46,513 nt of DNA. It comes from Chloroflexota bacterium (lineage in GTDB: Bacteria; Chloroflexota; Dehalococcoidia; UBA2247; RBG-13-53-26). Both the position numbers and the translations under genes were made by a program. The DNA is taken from positions 1 through 46,513 of the forward strand of contig VGOM01000016.1 of NCBI GenBank assembly GCA_016875915.1. The letters run 5' to 3'. Shown one piece after another: positions 8,416 to 16,086 of the stretch. Positions within the stretch are counted from its first letter, which is position 1, and every line of letters starts with the position of its first letter. A model generated the notes under the pieces. That model saw only the letters and a program-made list of their open reading frames with translations, ran no database searches and had not been told where the DNA came from.

Positions 8416-8485
8416 GTGTCTGGACCGCGGTCGAGCCGTTTGGATGCGGCCGACGTCAAAGACTGGCTAAAAGGGGGTGAAAGCG

Positions 8486-8650
8486 ATGCAATGGCAGTTC
8501 GTGGTTCTGCTCTCGGTCGCCATACCGATCATCCTCTTCCCCGTGGCGTTCGTGTGGTACATGAACCTCAAGGGGGTCTACGAGGCCCTCAGAGGGACCA
8601 AGGCGAAAGGGGTGGCCGGGAGAGAGGCGTCAGGTCACAGCACCGTGTGA
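8486..8650 (+). CDS. Single-span micro-membrane protein 3 (54 aa)
   Basis: ATG 8486 follows AAAAGGGGGTGAAAG (8469-8483). The 54-residue product begins MQWQFVVLLSVAIP, has the core PVAFVWYMNLKGVYEAL (residues 19-35), and a lysine/arginine tail. Third tandem paralogue, 70 bases after copy 2. The helix and the PVAFVWY(L/M)N motif align without gaps across all three copies, so they arose by duplication of one gene. Confidence 0.8.
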   Translation: MQWQFVVLLSVAIPIILFPVAFVWYMNLKGVYEALRGTKAKGVAGREASGHSTV

Positions 8651-8740
8651 CCGCGCCGGGAGTGACAGCAAAGGTCAGGCTGATGCCTCAGAGGACGGGG
8701 GCCCTGAAGGCAGTCAGGCAGAATCTGAAGGAGGTGCGAA

Positions 8741-8983
8741 TTGAAAGGCCTATCGGTGATTATCCCCGCAGCGGTCACGGCTCTGCTCACAGTGCTGGCT
8801 GTGTTCTCCGCCATCTGGTTGACCGGCCTCGTTCCCGATGGCGACTGGGCCGATCTGATCAAGGCAGGCATCGTCATCTTCATCATCGGCAGCACCATCG
8901 TGATCATCGCCTGGTCGGCCTACTTCACCTACATCGTCCGGCAGTCGATCCAGAACCTCAAGAAGGACATGGCAGAAAAGTGA
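8741..8983 (+). CDS. Small two-span membrane protein (80 aa)
   Basis: A TTG start at 8741 is supported by AAGGAGGTG directly upstream (8728-8736). The 80-residue product has two hydrophobic helices (about residues 5-30 and 40-68) separated by a short acidic loop (VPDGDWADL), and a basic, amphipathic C-terminus (IVRQSIQNLKKDMAEK). It closes the array of tiny membrane-protein genes starting at 8040 and is in the same orientation with a 90-base gap, so it probably belongs to the same transcript. It is not a copy of the single-span peptides. Function unknown. Confidence 0.75.
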   Translation: MKGLSVIIPAAVTALLTVLAVFSAIWLTGLVPDGDWADLIKAGIVIFIIGSTIVIIAWSAYFTYIVRQSIQNLKKDMAEK

Positions 8984-9319
8984 CACCGGCGGGTTCCCTT
9001 CATCCGGCAGCGGGGGTCAATGGCTTGCCGTCAGCAAGGATGAGTGGCACGGGAGGACTGGGGATATCGACGGCAGGTCGTTGACCTCCATGTTCTCCAC
9101 GATCCCCAGCCTCAGATAGCCGACAGTCCCCTCTCCCGCCCCGGGGACATCCCTTCTTCCTTCCTCGAGTATGCTCCATCCTGCCTGCATCCCCGTTCCC
9201 CAACACCACCCCCCCACTTCTTAACGGAATCTTTACGGAACCCCGGGGGATCTTTATGCCTCCCTTACGCGTTCCCTGCCACAATCATGGTGGAAACGAG
9301 AGAGAACGGAGGCAGAGAG
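8984..9319 (+). other. Intergenic region with 11-bp phased direct repeats
   Basis: No convincing gene in these 336 bases. A minus-strand frame at 9017-9217 has no ribosome site or recognisable protein. Adjacent 11-bp direct repeats CTTAACGGAAT (9220-9230) and CTTTACGGAAC (9231-9241), with related CTTTATG (9252) and CTTACGC (9264) elements close to the same phase, resemble operators of OmpR/PhoB-type regulators. CACAAT (9280-9285) may serve as a -10. Confidence 0.4.
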
Positions 9320-9574
9320 ATGGAAACCGAAGCGATCGTGAGGATAACAGTGCTGGCAGTGGCCCTGGGCATCATCCACTGGGCCCTGGTTCCCATAACC
9401 CTGGAGAGACTGGTCGACAGACCGAAGGTGGTCGGCAGCAAGGCTCTCTGGGGAGCAGCCATAGTCTTCCTCACCTGCCTCGGCTCGCTGTCCTACCTCC
9501 TGGTTCACCCCGACAGCGAAAAGGAAACCGAAACCGCCCGCGAGTGCTGCGGCGAGAACTGGTGGGACAACTAG
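9320..9574 (+). CDS. Small two-span membrane protein, PLDc_N-like (84 aa)
   Basis: I start at ATG 9320, seven bases after GGAGG, rather than at the in-frame ATG 9287. The product is 84 residues: helix 1 (about 5-25, with HWALVPITLE), a basic loop, helix 2 (KALWGAAIVFLTCLGSLSYLL, about 41-62), and a charged tail ending CCGENWWDN. The helix-loop-helix with W near the start of helix 2 and G-S-L-x-Y-L resembles the phospholipase D-nuclease N-terminal (PLDc_N) family, a small membrane module of unknown function. It lies directly upstream of the receiver-domain gene and downstream of possible phased operator repeats. Confidence 0.65.
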   Translation: METEAIVRITVLAVALGIIHWALVPITLERLVDRPKVVGSKALWGAAIVFLTCLGSLSYLLVHPDSEKETETARECCGENWWDN

Positions 9575-9610
9575 GCAGGCGCCGGGGTCTGTCTGCTGAG
9601 GAGAATCGCC

Positions 9611-9997
9611 ATGAGCGGCAAGAGAATCCTGGTGGTAGATGACGACTCCCTCCTGGCCAAGACCATAGACGTCTGCCTCACCCGGAGAGGCCACGATGTC
9701 AGGGTCTTCCACAGCGGGGCCAATGCCGTGAAGTACCTCTTCGAAGAGCAGCCCGACCTGATGCTGGTTGACATCAGGCTCCCCGACTGCGACGGCTGGT
9801 TCCTGGCCGAGATGCTGAAGAAGCTGGAGATGTCTCAGAAGGTGCGCATGATCGTCATGTCCGTCCTAGACCCCGACAGGGCCAAGGTGGCGGACACCAA
9901 GCCCTATGCCTACATCCAGAAACCCTTCGACATGGGACAGCTGATGCAGGCCGTCGAGGAGAGCCTCGACGCCGACCGGTGCCTCATCGGCGCCTGA
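9611..9997 (+). CDS. Stand-alone response regulator receiver domain (128 aa)
   Basis: A complete CheY-like receiver with no output domain. The acidic pocket is D10-D11-D12, the phosphorylated aspartate is D54 (in LMLVDIRLPDCDGW), the switch Ser is S84 (IVMSV), and the conserved lysine is K104 (KPF). Such single-domain regulators act by protein-protein contact within phosphorelays. No histidine kinase is encoded in the window. GAGGAG at 9598-9603 is the ribosome site. It follows the small membrane gene by 36 bases and may be co-transcribed with it. Confidence 0.92.
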   Translation: MSGKRILVVDDDSLLAKTIDVCLTRRGHDVRVFHSGANAVKYLFEEQPDLMLVDIRLPDCDGWFLAEMLKKLEMSQKVRMIVMSVLDPDRAKVADTKPYAYIQKPFDMGQLMQAVEESLDADRCLIGA

Positions 9998-10063
9998 TGC
10001 CGGGGCCGGCAGCAATAGCACACACGCCACAATCCACGCACTGGACTGTTTGGAGTTGTGTGG

Positions 10064-11155
10064 CTATCCGCTGAGCCAGAACAGCCGCTTCGCCTGAAGC
10101 AGCAGCTTGAACACCCGGCCATCATCGGCGATGTCTGCTCTCGTCTGGCCCAGCAAGTCCTCAATCCAGGGCTGAGGCAGGCCCTTCAGTCCATGCAGTG
10201 CCCCCACCGCCGCGCCCACGATGGCCCCTATGGTATCGTTGTCCCTGGTATCGTTGACCGCCCGAACGATGGCCTCCTCGGGACTTGCTGCGTGCCTTGC
10301 CAGGATGTACAGCACCGAAGGCAGGGTCTCGAAGAGGCTGGACCCCGAACCCCATTCCTCGCAGGCCTCGGCCACGCTGAGCTTCCTTCGCAGGGCGCCG
10401 TTGACCCGCCGTCGGGTGTGTTTCCACAGCGGCATGCGGTGTTCCGCGTAGCGGGCATCCCCCTCAAGCTCCTCCATGGTGCCGCAGAGCGAGTCAACCC
10501 ACCACCGGGGTTCAGGTGCCGATCCCATTCCCAGAAGCTGCCACAGCATGTTGACGAAGGCAACGCAGGTGGCATTGCTGGCGTAGCTGTTGTGGGTGAT
10601 CATGGCGGCGATGGCCGCATCGACGCAGGGCAACGGCGACGGCTGGCGGAGATGGGGCACCAGCACCGGCGCCACCCTCATCAAGGCCCCGTTGTCCAGG
10701 GAGTCCAGTCCCGCCCTGTACCAGCGCACCCGGGTGTCCTTCCAGTTCCTGATGAAGGCCCTGGTGGTGCTGCCGGCGCCCCGGATGCGGTGCTCGCAGA
10801 ACCGCCGCGCCAGGTTGTCCGGCACCAAGCCCCCGTCTATGATCAGCTGCTCCAGGGTCCAGAAGGAGAGTTGCGTATCGCCGGTGGGCACGCCCACAGA
10901 ACGCCAGTCCGAGATCCGGCTGGCCAAGTAGCCCCTGACCTCTCCGTAGCGCCGCAGCCTCTCCGAAGGCAGCATGCCCTCCGATGCCGCACCCAGTGAG
11001 TCACCGATGGCCAACCCCAGCAGCATCCCCTCCACCTTCTGAAAGCCGATGGACTGCGGCAGAAGAGGCGGGATCTGTCGAAGCGCGACCCCGTCCCTCA
11101 GGCGGATCCGGCCCCTGGCCATCAGATTTCTGAGCAAACTGCTGTTGTCGACCAT
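10064..11155 (-). CDS. ADP-ribosylglycohydrolase family protein
   Basis: 363 residues. The family's metal-binding elements are present: LAIGDSLG (residues 48-55, D52), TGDTQLS (91-97), and C-terminal VNDTRDNDTIGAIVGAA (about 304-320). These enzymes remove ADP-ribose from proteins or small molecules using two Mg2+ or Mn2+ ions. The second motif reads T-G-D-T instead of the more usual T-D-D-T, so one metal ligand may be replaced. No dinitrogenase reductase gene is in the window, so a DraG role cannot be inferred from context. It is convergent with the receiver gene and has its own promoter at 11203-11232. Confidence 0.88.
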   Translation of the reverse strand: MVDNSSLLRNLMARGRIRLRDGVALRQIPPLLPQSIGFQKVEGMLLGLAIGDSLGAASEGMLPSERLRRYGEVRGYLASRISDWRSVGVPTGDTQLSFWTLEQLIIDGGLVPDNLARRFCEHRIRGAGSTTRAFIRNWKDTRVRWYRAGLDSLDNGALMRVAPVLVPHLRQPSPLPCVDAAIAAMITHNSYASNATCVAFVNMLWQLLGMGSAPEPRWWVDSLCGTMEELEGDARYAEHRMPLWKHTRRRVNGALRRKLSVAEACEEWGSGSSLFETLPSVLYILARHAASPEEAIVRAVNDTRDNDTIGAIVGAAVGALHGLKGLPQPWIEDLLGQTRADIADDGRVFKLLLQAKRLFWLSG

Positions 11156-11202
11156 GCTTCTCCCCCGTCCCGGCCCGCTCTAGCCAGCCCTCCCCAGTCC
11201 AG

Positions 11203-11232
11203 ATTATATTGTCCCACGACACCGATTGTCAC
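11203..11232 (-). promoter_or_regulatory. Promoter of the ADP-ribosylglycohydrolase gene
   Basis: Minus-strand GTGACA (11227-11232), 18-base spacer, TATAAT (11203-11208). It is back to back with the plus-strand kor promoter. Confidence 0.6.
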
Positions 11233-11254
11233 CCCTCAGACGGCCTGTAGGGAT

Positions 11255-11284
11255 TTGTGGCGGTTTATGTCCGTTTGCTATACT
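11255..11284 (+). promoter_or_regulatory. Promoter of the kor operon
   Basis: TTGTGG (11255-11260), 18-base spacer, TATACT (11279-11284), upstream of the ferredoxin-type subunit gene. Confidence 0.5.
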
Positions 11285-11348
11285 GTTGGATCATTTGTTC
11301 CCTGAGCCAGTCTGGATGCCAGAGCCGGGCGGAGGGACAAGGAGGCCT

Positions 11349-11603
11349 TTGGACACCCAGGAAAAGGCAGGCAAGTCCTCAACCGTTGTCATCACCAGAG
11401 AGAGATGCAAGGGCTGCGGCTACTGCGTCTATTTCTGCGCCAAGGGCGTCCTCGCCATGAGCGAGGAGACCAACCAGAAGGGCTACCTGCTCCCTGCAGT
11501 GGTTGACGAGGCCAAGTGCTCGGGCTGCCGGCTGTGTGAAGCCATCTGTCCCGATTTCACCCTCAGGGTGATCACCACCAACAGCGAAGAAGAAGAGGAG
11601 TAG
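11349..11603 (+). CDS. korD: 2-oxoacid:ferredoxin oxidoreductase, ferredoxin-type delta subunit
   Basis: A small 2[4Fe-4S] protein with CKGCGYCVYFCAKG and CSGCRLCEAICPD, each a CxxCxxCxxxC motif, ending in an acidic EEEEE tail. It carries electrons from the KorAB catalytic core to soluble ferredoxin. The start is uncertain: I chose TTG 11349, preceded by AAGGAGG (11339-11345) at a rather short 3-base spacing; an upstream ATG at 11316 lacks a ribosome site. It is the first gene of a korDABC-type operon, 13 bases before korA. Confidence 0.88.
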   Translation: MDTQEKAGKSSTVVITRERCKGCGYCVYFCAKGVLAMSEETNQKGYLLPAVVDEAKCSGCRLCEAICPDFTLRVITTNSEEEEE

Positions 11604-11616
11604 TGCCGCACCGCTC

Positions 11617-12768
11617 ATGAGCCAAGAGGGCATCATCCAGGGCGAGTTCTTCATGAACGGGGATGAAGCCTGCGCAGAAGGCGCCATCAGCGCCGGGTGC
11701 CGCTTCTTCGCCGGCTATCCCATCACGCCGGCCACCGAGGTGGCCGAGAGGATGAGCCGGCGGCTGCCCGAGGTAGGCGGCACCTACATCCAGATGGAGG
11801 ATGAGATCGCCTCCATGAATGCCATACTGGGGGCATCCTGGGCGGGAGCCAAGGCCATGACCTCCACCTCCGGCCCGGGATTCAGCCTGATGATGGAGAA
11901 CCTCGGCCTGGGGGTAATGCTGGAGACCCCCTGCGTGGTGGTCGATGTCCAGCGGGCCGGACCTTCCACCGGACTGCCCACCTCCGTGGGACAGGGGGAC
12001 ATCATGCAGGCCCGCTGGGGTTCCCACGGCACCTACGAGATAATCGCCCTGGTTCCCAGTTCCCCCCAGGAGATGTTCGACCTGACCATCACCGCCTTCA
12101 ACCTCTCGGAGAAGTACCGTGTCCCGGTACTGATCATGTCCGATGAGGTGGTGGGGCACATGAGCGAGAAGGTGGTCCTCCGGGCCGTACCACCTGAGGA
12201 ACTGGTGGAGCGGCCCCGTCCCAGCGTGCCGCCGGAGAAGTACCTGCCCTACCAGACCGACGGCAGCCTGGTCCCCCCGATGGCCCTGGCCGGCGAAGGA
12301 TACCGCTTCCACGTCACCGGCCTGACCCACGACGAGAGAGGCTACCCGGCCATGAACGCCGCGGCCCAGGACCGGCTGGTCCGCCGTCTGGTAGACAAGA
12401 TCAGGCTGAACCGGTCCGATATCATCAGATATGAAGAGGCTTGGATCGACGATGCCGAGGTGGTGGTCTGCGCCTATGGGATCACCTCCCGGGTCGCCCG
12501 CCACGCCGTGCATATGGCCAGGAGCGAGGGCATCCGGGCGGGGCTGCTGCGGCTGATCACCGTCTGGCCCTTTCCGGAGGAGCACGTCCGCCAACTGGCC
12601 CGGCGGACCCAGGCCTTCGTGGTGCCTGAGATCAACTACGGCCAGATCGTCTTCGAGGTGGAGCGCTGCGCCTGCGGCCAAGCCAGGACCGCGCTCCTGC
12701 CCCACATGGGCGGGGGAGTCCACCATCCCGAGGCCATTCTGGAAGCCATAAGGGAAGCCCTGCGATGA
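11617..12768 (+). CDS. korA: 2-oxoacid:ferredoxin oxidoreductase alpha subunit
   Basis: 383 residues. The N-terminal pyrimidine-binding domain contains GYPITPATE (33-41) and QMEDEIASMNAILGASWAG; the TSGPGFSLM motif and the QRAGPSTGLPT signature of 2-oxoglutarate/2-oxoacid:ferredoxin oxidoreductases follow. The enzyme oxidatively decarboxylates a 2-oxoacid with CoA, or runs in reverse as a reductive carboxylase, with ferredoxin. Length and motifs favour 2-oxoglutarate or branched-chain 2-oxoacids; the substrate cannot be decided from sequence. The stop overlaps the korB start by 4 bases. Confidence 0.93.
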   Translation: MSQEGIIQGEFFMNGDEACAEGAISAGCRFFAGYPITPATEVAERMSRRLPEVGGTYIQMEDEIASMNAILGASWAGAKAMTSTSGPGFSLMMENLGLGVMLETPCVVVDVQRAGPSTGLPTSVGQGDIMQARWGSHGTYEIIALVPSSPQEMFDLTITAFNLSEKYRVPVLIMSDEVVGHMSEKVVLRAVPPEELVERPRPSVPPEKYLPYQTDGSLVPPMALAGEGYRFHVTGLTHDERGYPAMNAAAQDRLVRRLVDKIRLNRSDIIRYEEAWIDDAEVVVCAYGITSRVARHAVHMARSEGIRAGLLRLITVWPFPEEHVRQLARRTQAFVVPEINYGQIVFEVERCACGQARTALLPHMGGGVHHPEAILEAIREALR

Positions 12769-13610
12769 CAGACACGGCCAGAGCAGTCAGGCGATCGGCG
12801 GACGAGTACCTCCGGGTGGATCGCATCCCCCACATCTGGTGTCCCGGATGCGGCATCGGCCCGGCGCTGGGCTGCTTCATCAGGGCCATCGACCGGGCCG
12901 GACTGGATACCGACAAGGTGGCCGTGGTCTCCGGAATCGGCTGCACCGGCAGGGCGGCGGGCTACATCCGACTGGACTCCTTCCACACCACCCACGGCAG
13001 GGCCATCCCCTTCGCCACCGGACTGAAGCTGGCCAAGCCCGAGCTGAAGGTGGTCGTCTTCTCCGGGGACGGCGATCTGGCAGCCATTGGCGGCAATCAC
13101 CTCATTCATGCCGGACGCCGCAACATCGACATGACCGTCATCTGCGTCAACAACTTCAACTACGGTATGACCGGCGGCCAGATGGGGCCGACCACGCCGC
13201 TGGGAGCGCGGACCTCGACCTCGCCCTACGGCAACTTCGACCCGCCGTTCAACCTGCCCCAGCTTGTGGCCGCCAGCGGGGCGGCCTACGTCGCCCGGTG
13301 GACCATCCTGCATGTCCGCCAACTGGAGAAAGCCATCGTCGACGGCCTGACCAAGGACGGATTCAGCTTCATCGAGGTGATCGGGCCCTGCCAGTCCTCG
13401 TATGGCCGGATGAACAAGCTGGGCCAGCCTGTCGACCATCTCGACTCCTACCGCAAGAGATGCGTGGTCAAACATGAGGCCGATCTCAGAGAGACCGCCA
13501 TCGGCCTCGGCGGGCCGATCGTGGTGGGCAAGTTCGTCGACACTAGGCGGCCCACCTTCGGAGACCGCATCGACAGCATGCTTCACCGGGCACATGATCA
13601 GAAGATCTGA
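12765..13610 (+). CDS. korB: 2-oxoacid:ferredoxin oxidoreductase beta subunit (TPP-binding)
   Basis: 281 residues. CPGCG (26-30) and SGIGCTGR provide cluster-binding cysteines, and FSGDGDLAAIGG (99-110) through NNFNYGMTGGQ (129-139) forms the thiamine-diphosphate/Mg2+ site. It is the catalytic partner of KorA. Translationally coupled to korA by a 4-base overlap. A HTTHGRAIPFATGLK segment typical of 2-oxoglutarate and indole-pyruvate relatives is present. Confidence 0.93.
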   Translation: MTDTARAVRRSADEYLRVDRIPHIWCPGCGIGPALGCFIRAIDRAGLDTDKVAVVSGIGCTGRAAGYIRLDSFHTTHGRAIPFATGLKLAKPELKVVVFSGDGDLAAIGGNHLIHAGRRNIDMTVICVNNFNYGMTGGQMGPTTPLGARTSTSPYGNFDPPFNLPQLVAASGAAYVARWTILHVRQLEKAIVDGLTKDGFSFIEVIGPCQSSYGRMNKLGQPVDHLDSYRKRCVVKHEADLRETAIGLGGPIVVGKFVDTRRPTFGDRIDSMLHRAHDQKI

Positions 13611-13671
13611 TGCCGTGCCAGGCGCGGCGGCCAGCACGGCCGGCGCGGTTTGACTGGAGGGGAAGAGGACT

Positions 13672-14223
13672 TTGCGAAAGAGAAGGGAACTGCGGATATC
13701 CGGGTTCGGGGGCCAGGGAGTGGTCCTCTCCGGAGAGATCGTGGGCAAGGCGGCGTCCATATACGACAACGGCTTCGCCACCCTGACCCAGAGCTATGGT
13801 CCGGAGGCCCGGGGCGGCTCCTGCACCGCCGAGGTGGTCATCTCCAACGAGCCGGTGAGCTATCCCTATGTGGTCAGCCCCGAAGTGGTCATCATCCTGG
13901 CCCAGGAGGCCTATCACAAATACGCTGGCAACCTCCCCGAGAGCACCCTGGTGATCATCGACCCCGACCTGGTCAAGCCTGGTCCGTCTCACAAGTATAG
14001 GCTGCTCTCCATACCGGTGACCCATATGGCTAGAGAGATGGGCCGGCCGGTGGTGGCCAACATCATCATGCTGGGATTCCTGGCCGCCGTGAGCGATCTG
14101 GTCCCCGGGGAGGCGCTGCGGAAATCAGTCCTGTCCTCGGTGCCCGAGGGCACCCAGGATTTCAACCTCAAGGCCTTCGAGGCAGGCCACCGCTACGGAA
14201 TGGAGCATGCCGGAGCCGCTTGA
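13672..14223 (+). CDS. korC: 2-oxoacid:ferredoxin oxidoreductase gamma subunit
   Basis: 183 residues starting at TTG 13672 after GGAGGGGAAGAGG. The N-terminal GFGGQGVVLSGEIVGKAA (from residue 11) and YGPEARGG are hallmarks of the gamma subunit, which contributes to CoA binding. It follows korB by 61 bases and completes the four-subunit enzyme. With D, A, B and C all present, the operon is complete. Confidence 0.92.
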   Translation: MRKRRELRISGFGGQGVVLSGEIVGKAASIYDNGFATLTQSYGPEARGGSCTAEVVISNEPVSYPYVVSPEVVIILAQEAYHKYAGNLPESTLVIIDPDLVKPGPSHKYRLLSIPVTHMAREMGRPVVANIIMLGFLAAVSDLVPGEALRKSVLSSVPEGTQDFNLKAFEAGHRYGMEHAGAA

Positions 14224-14285
14224 GAGACCGGCCAGCCCCGGACCCGGCCGTGCACCGGCCGTGATCGCTGACAAGGACAAAGGAA

Positions 14286-16022
14286 TTGTCTGATCAAGAG
14301 CTGAAACTGGAGACCATGCGCCACTCGGCTTCCCACGTGATGGCCGAGGCCGTGGTCAGCCTCTTCCCGGGGGCCAGGCTGGGCATCGGGCCGGCCACCA
14401 GCGAGGGCTTCTACTACGACTTCGACCTGCCCCATCCCCTGACATCGGAGGACCTGCCCGCCGTCGAAGCGGAGATGAAGAGGATCGTGGCCGCCGACCT
14501 GCCCTTTGTCAGGGAGGAGGTGGACCGGGCTCAGGCCCGCCGCCTCTTCGAGGCGCAACCCTACAAGTTGGAACTGATCGACGACCTCTCCGATGAATCC
14601 CTGAGCATCTACCGCCAGGGTTCCCTGATCGACCTCTGCCGGGGACCACACCTGGACTCCACCGGCCAGATCGGCGCGTTCAAGCTGCTCAATATCGCCG
14701 GGGCATACTGGCGCGGCGATGAGCGCCGTCCCATGCTGCAGCGCATCTACGGAACGGCCTTCGCCACCCAGGCAGAGCTCGATGATTATGTAAAGAAGCT
14801 GGCCGAGATCGAGGCCCGCGACCACCGCAAGCTGGCCAGGCAGCTGGACCTGATCAGCTTCCACGAGGAGGCCGGGGCGGGACTGGCCTACTGGCACCCC
14901 CGGGGCGGACTGATGCGCGTCCTCATAGAGGACTACTGGCGGAGGCAGCACTACGAAGGCGGCTACGATATCATCTTCACGCCCCACATCGGCCGGGCCC
15001 ATCTCTGGGAGACCTCCGGGCACCTCAACTTCTACAAGGACGGCATGTATTCGCCCATGGATATCGACGGGCAGGACTACTACATCAAGCCCATGAACTG
15101 CCCCTTCCATATCATGATCTACAAGACCAGGCTCCGCTCCTACCGCGACTTGCCGCTGCGCTGGGCCGAGCTCGGCACGGTCTACCGCTACGAGCGGAGC
15201 GGCACCCTGCACGGCCTGCTCCGCGTCCGCGGCTTCACCCAGGACGACGCCCACATCTTCTGCACGCCGGAGCAGATTGAGGAGGAGATCCTCAGGGTGC
15301 TCGATTTCAGCCTGAACATGCTCCGGGGATTCGGCTTCGACGACTACAAGGTCGAGCTGAGCGTGCGCGATCCCCAGAAGCCGGAGAAATACGCCGGCAG
15401 CGACGCCATGTGGGGGCAGGCGGAGTCCTCGCTGGTCAAAGCCCTGACTGCCCGGAATCTCGCATACCAGAGGCAGGAGGGCGAGGCGGTCTTCTACGGA
15501 CCGAAGATAGACATCAAGATCATGGATGCCCTGGGGCGCCCCTGGCAGTGCTCCACCATCCAGTTCGATTTCAACATACCGGAGCGTTTCGACCTGACCT
15601 ACATCGGCGAGGATGGCAGGCAGCAGCGCCCCTACATGGTCCACCGGGCCCTACTGGGCAGCCTGGAGCGCTTCTTCGGCGTCCTGGTGGAGCACTACGC
15701 CGGGGCCTTCCCGGTCTGGCTGTCGCCGGTCCAGGTGGTGATCATACCCATATCTGACCGCCACCTCGACTACGCCCGGCAGGTGGAGGCAGAACTGAGG
15801 TCCGACGGCCTGCGCGTCCAGGTGGATGCCCGTCCCGAGCGGATGAACCTGAAGATCCGCGAGGCTCAACTGCAGAAGGTGCCCTACATGCTGGTGATCG
15901 GCGACAAGGAGGTGACCGCATCCCAGGTCTCGGTCCGCCTCCGCAGCGGCGAGGACCTGGGCAAGCAGTCCATCGCGGAGTTCGGGGCGGCGGTCAGGGC
16001 GGCCATAGCCGCCAGGAAATGA
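14286..16022 (+). CDS. thrS: Threonyl-tRNA synthetase lacking the N-terminal TGS domain
   Basis: 578 residues from TTG 14286 (AAAGGA just upstream). It begins directly at the N2 editing-like domain with HSASH (residues 13-17), continues to the class II core with CPFHIMIYK, motif 2 (RYERSGTLHGLLRVRGF), HIF-C, and motif 3 (HRALLGSLERF), and ends in the anticodon-binding domain (from about residue 475). Most bacterial ThrRS are about 640 residues with an N-terminal TGS (N1) domain; that part is absent here, and no upstream in-frame sequence encodes it. It charges tRNA-Thr. The gene follows the kor operon by 62 bases. Confidence 0.95.
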   Translation: MSDQELKLETMRHSASHVMAEAVVSLFPGARLGIGPATSEGFYYDFDLPHPLTSEDLPAVEAEMKRIVAADLPFVREEVDRAQARRLFEAQPYKLELIDDLSDESLSIYRQGSLIDLCRGPHLDSTGQIGAFKLLNIAGAYWRGDERRPMLQRIYGTAFATQAELDDYVKKLAEIEARDHRKLARQLDLISFHEEAGAGLAYWHPRGGLMRVLIEDYWRRQHYEGGYDIIFTPHIGRAHLWETSGHLNFYKDGMYSPMDIDGQDYYIKPMNCPFHIMIYKTRLRSYRDLPLRWAELGTVYRYERSGTLHGLLRVRGFTQDDAHIFCTPEQIEEEILRVLDFSLNMLRGFGFDDYKVELSVRDPQKPEKYAGSDAMWGQAESSLVKALTARNLAYQRQEGEAVFYGPKIDIKIMDALGRPWQCSTIQFDFNIPERFDLTYIGEDGRQQRPYMVHRALLGSLERFFGVLVEHYAGAFPVWLSPVQVVIIPISDRHLDYARQVEAELRSDGLRVQVDARPERMNLKIREAQLQKVPYMLVIGDKEVTASQVSVRLRSGEDLGKQSIAEFGAAVRAAIAARK

Positions 16023-16086
16023 CAGCGCAGCGCTTCCCTGCCATGGGGCAGTCTCAGAAGATAACGATGAGGTAAGGGGGAGAGTT

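Noticed and set aside
9017-9217. Possible minus-strand gene of 66 codons
   Set aside because: No ribosome site, no recognisable motif, and it overlaps the likely regulatory repeats.
14193-15644. Minus-strand open frame of 483 codons
   Set aside because: Antisense to thrS with low-complexity composition; thrS itself is certain.
16014-16037. GGAA ... TTCC as a methanogen-type NrpR operator before glnA
   Set aside because: The half-sites are 15 bases apart rather than 6 and overlap the end of thrS.
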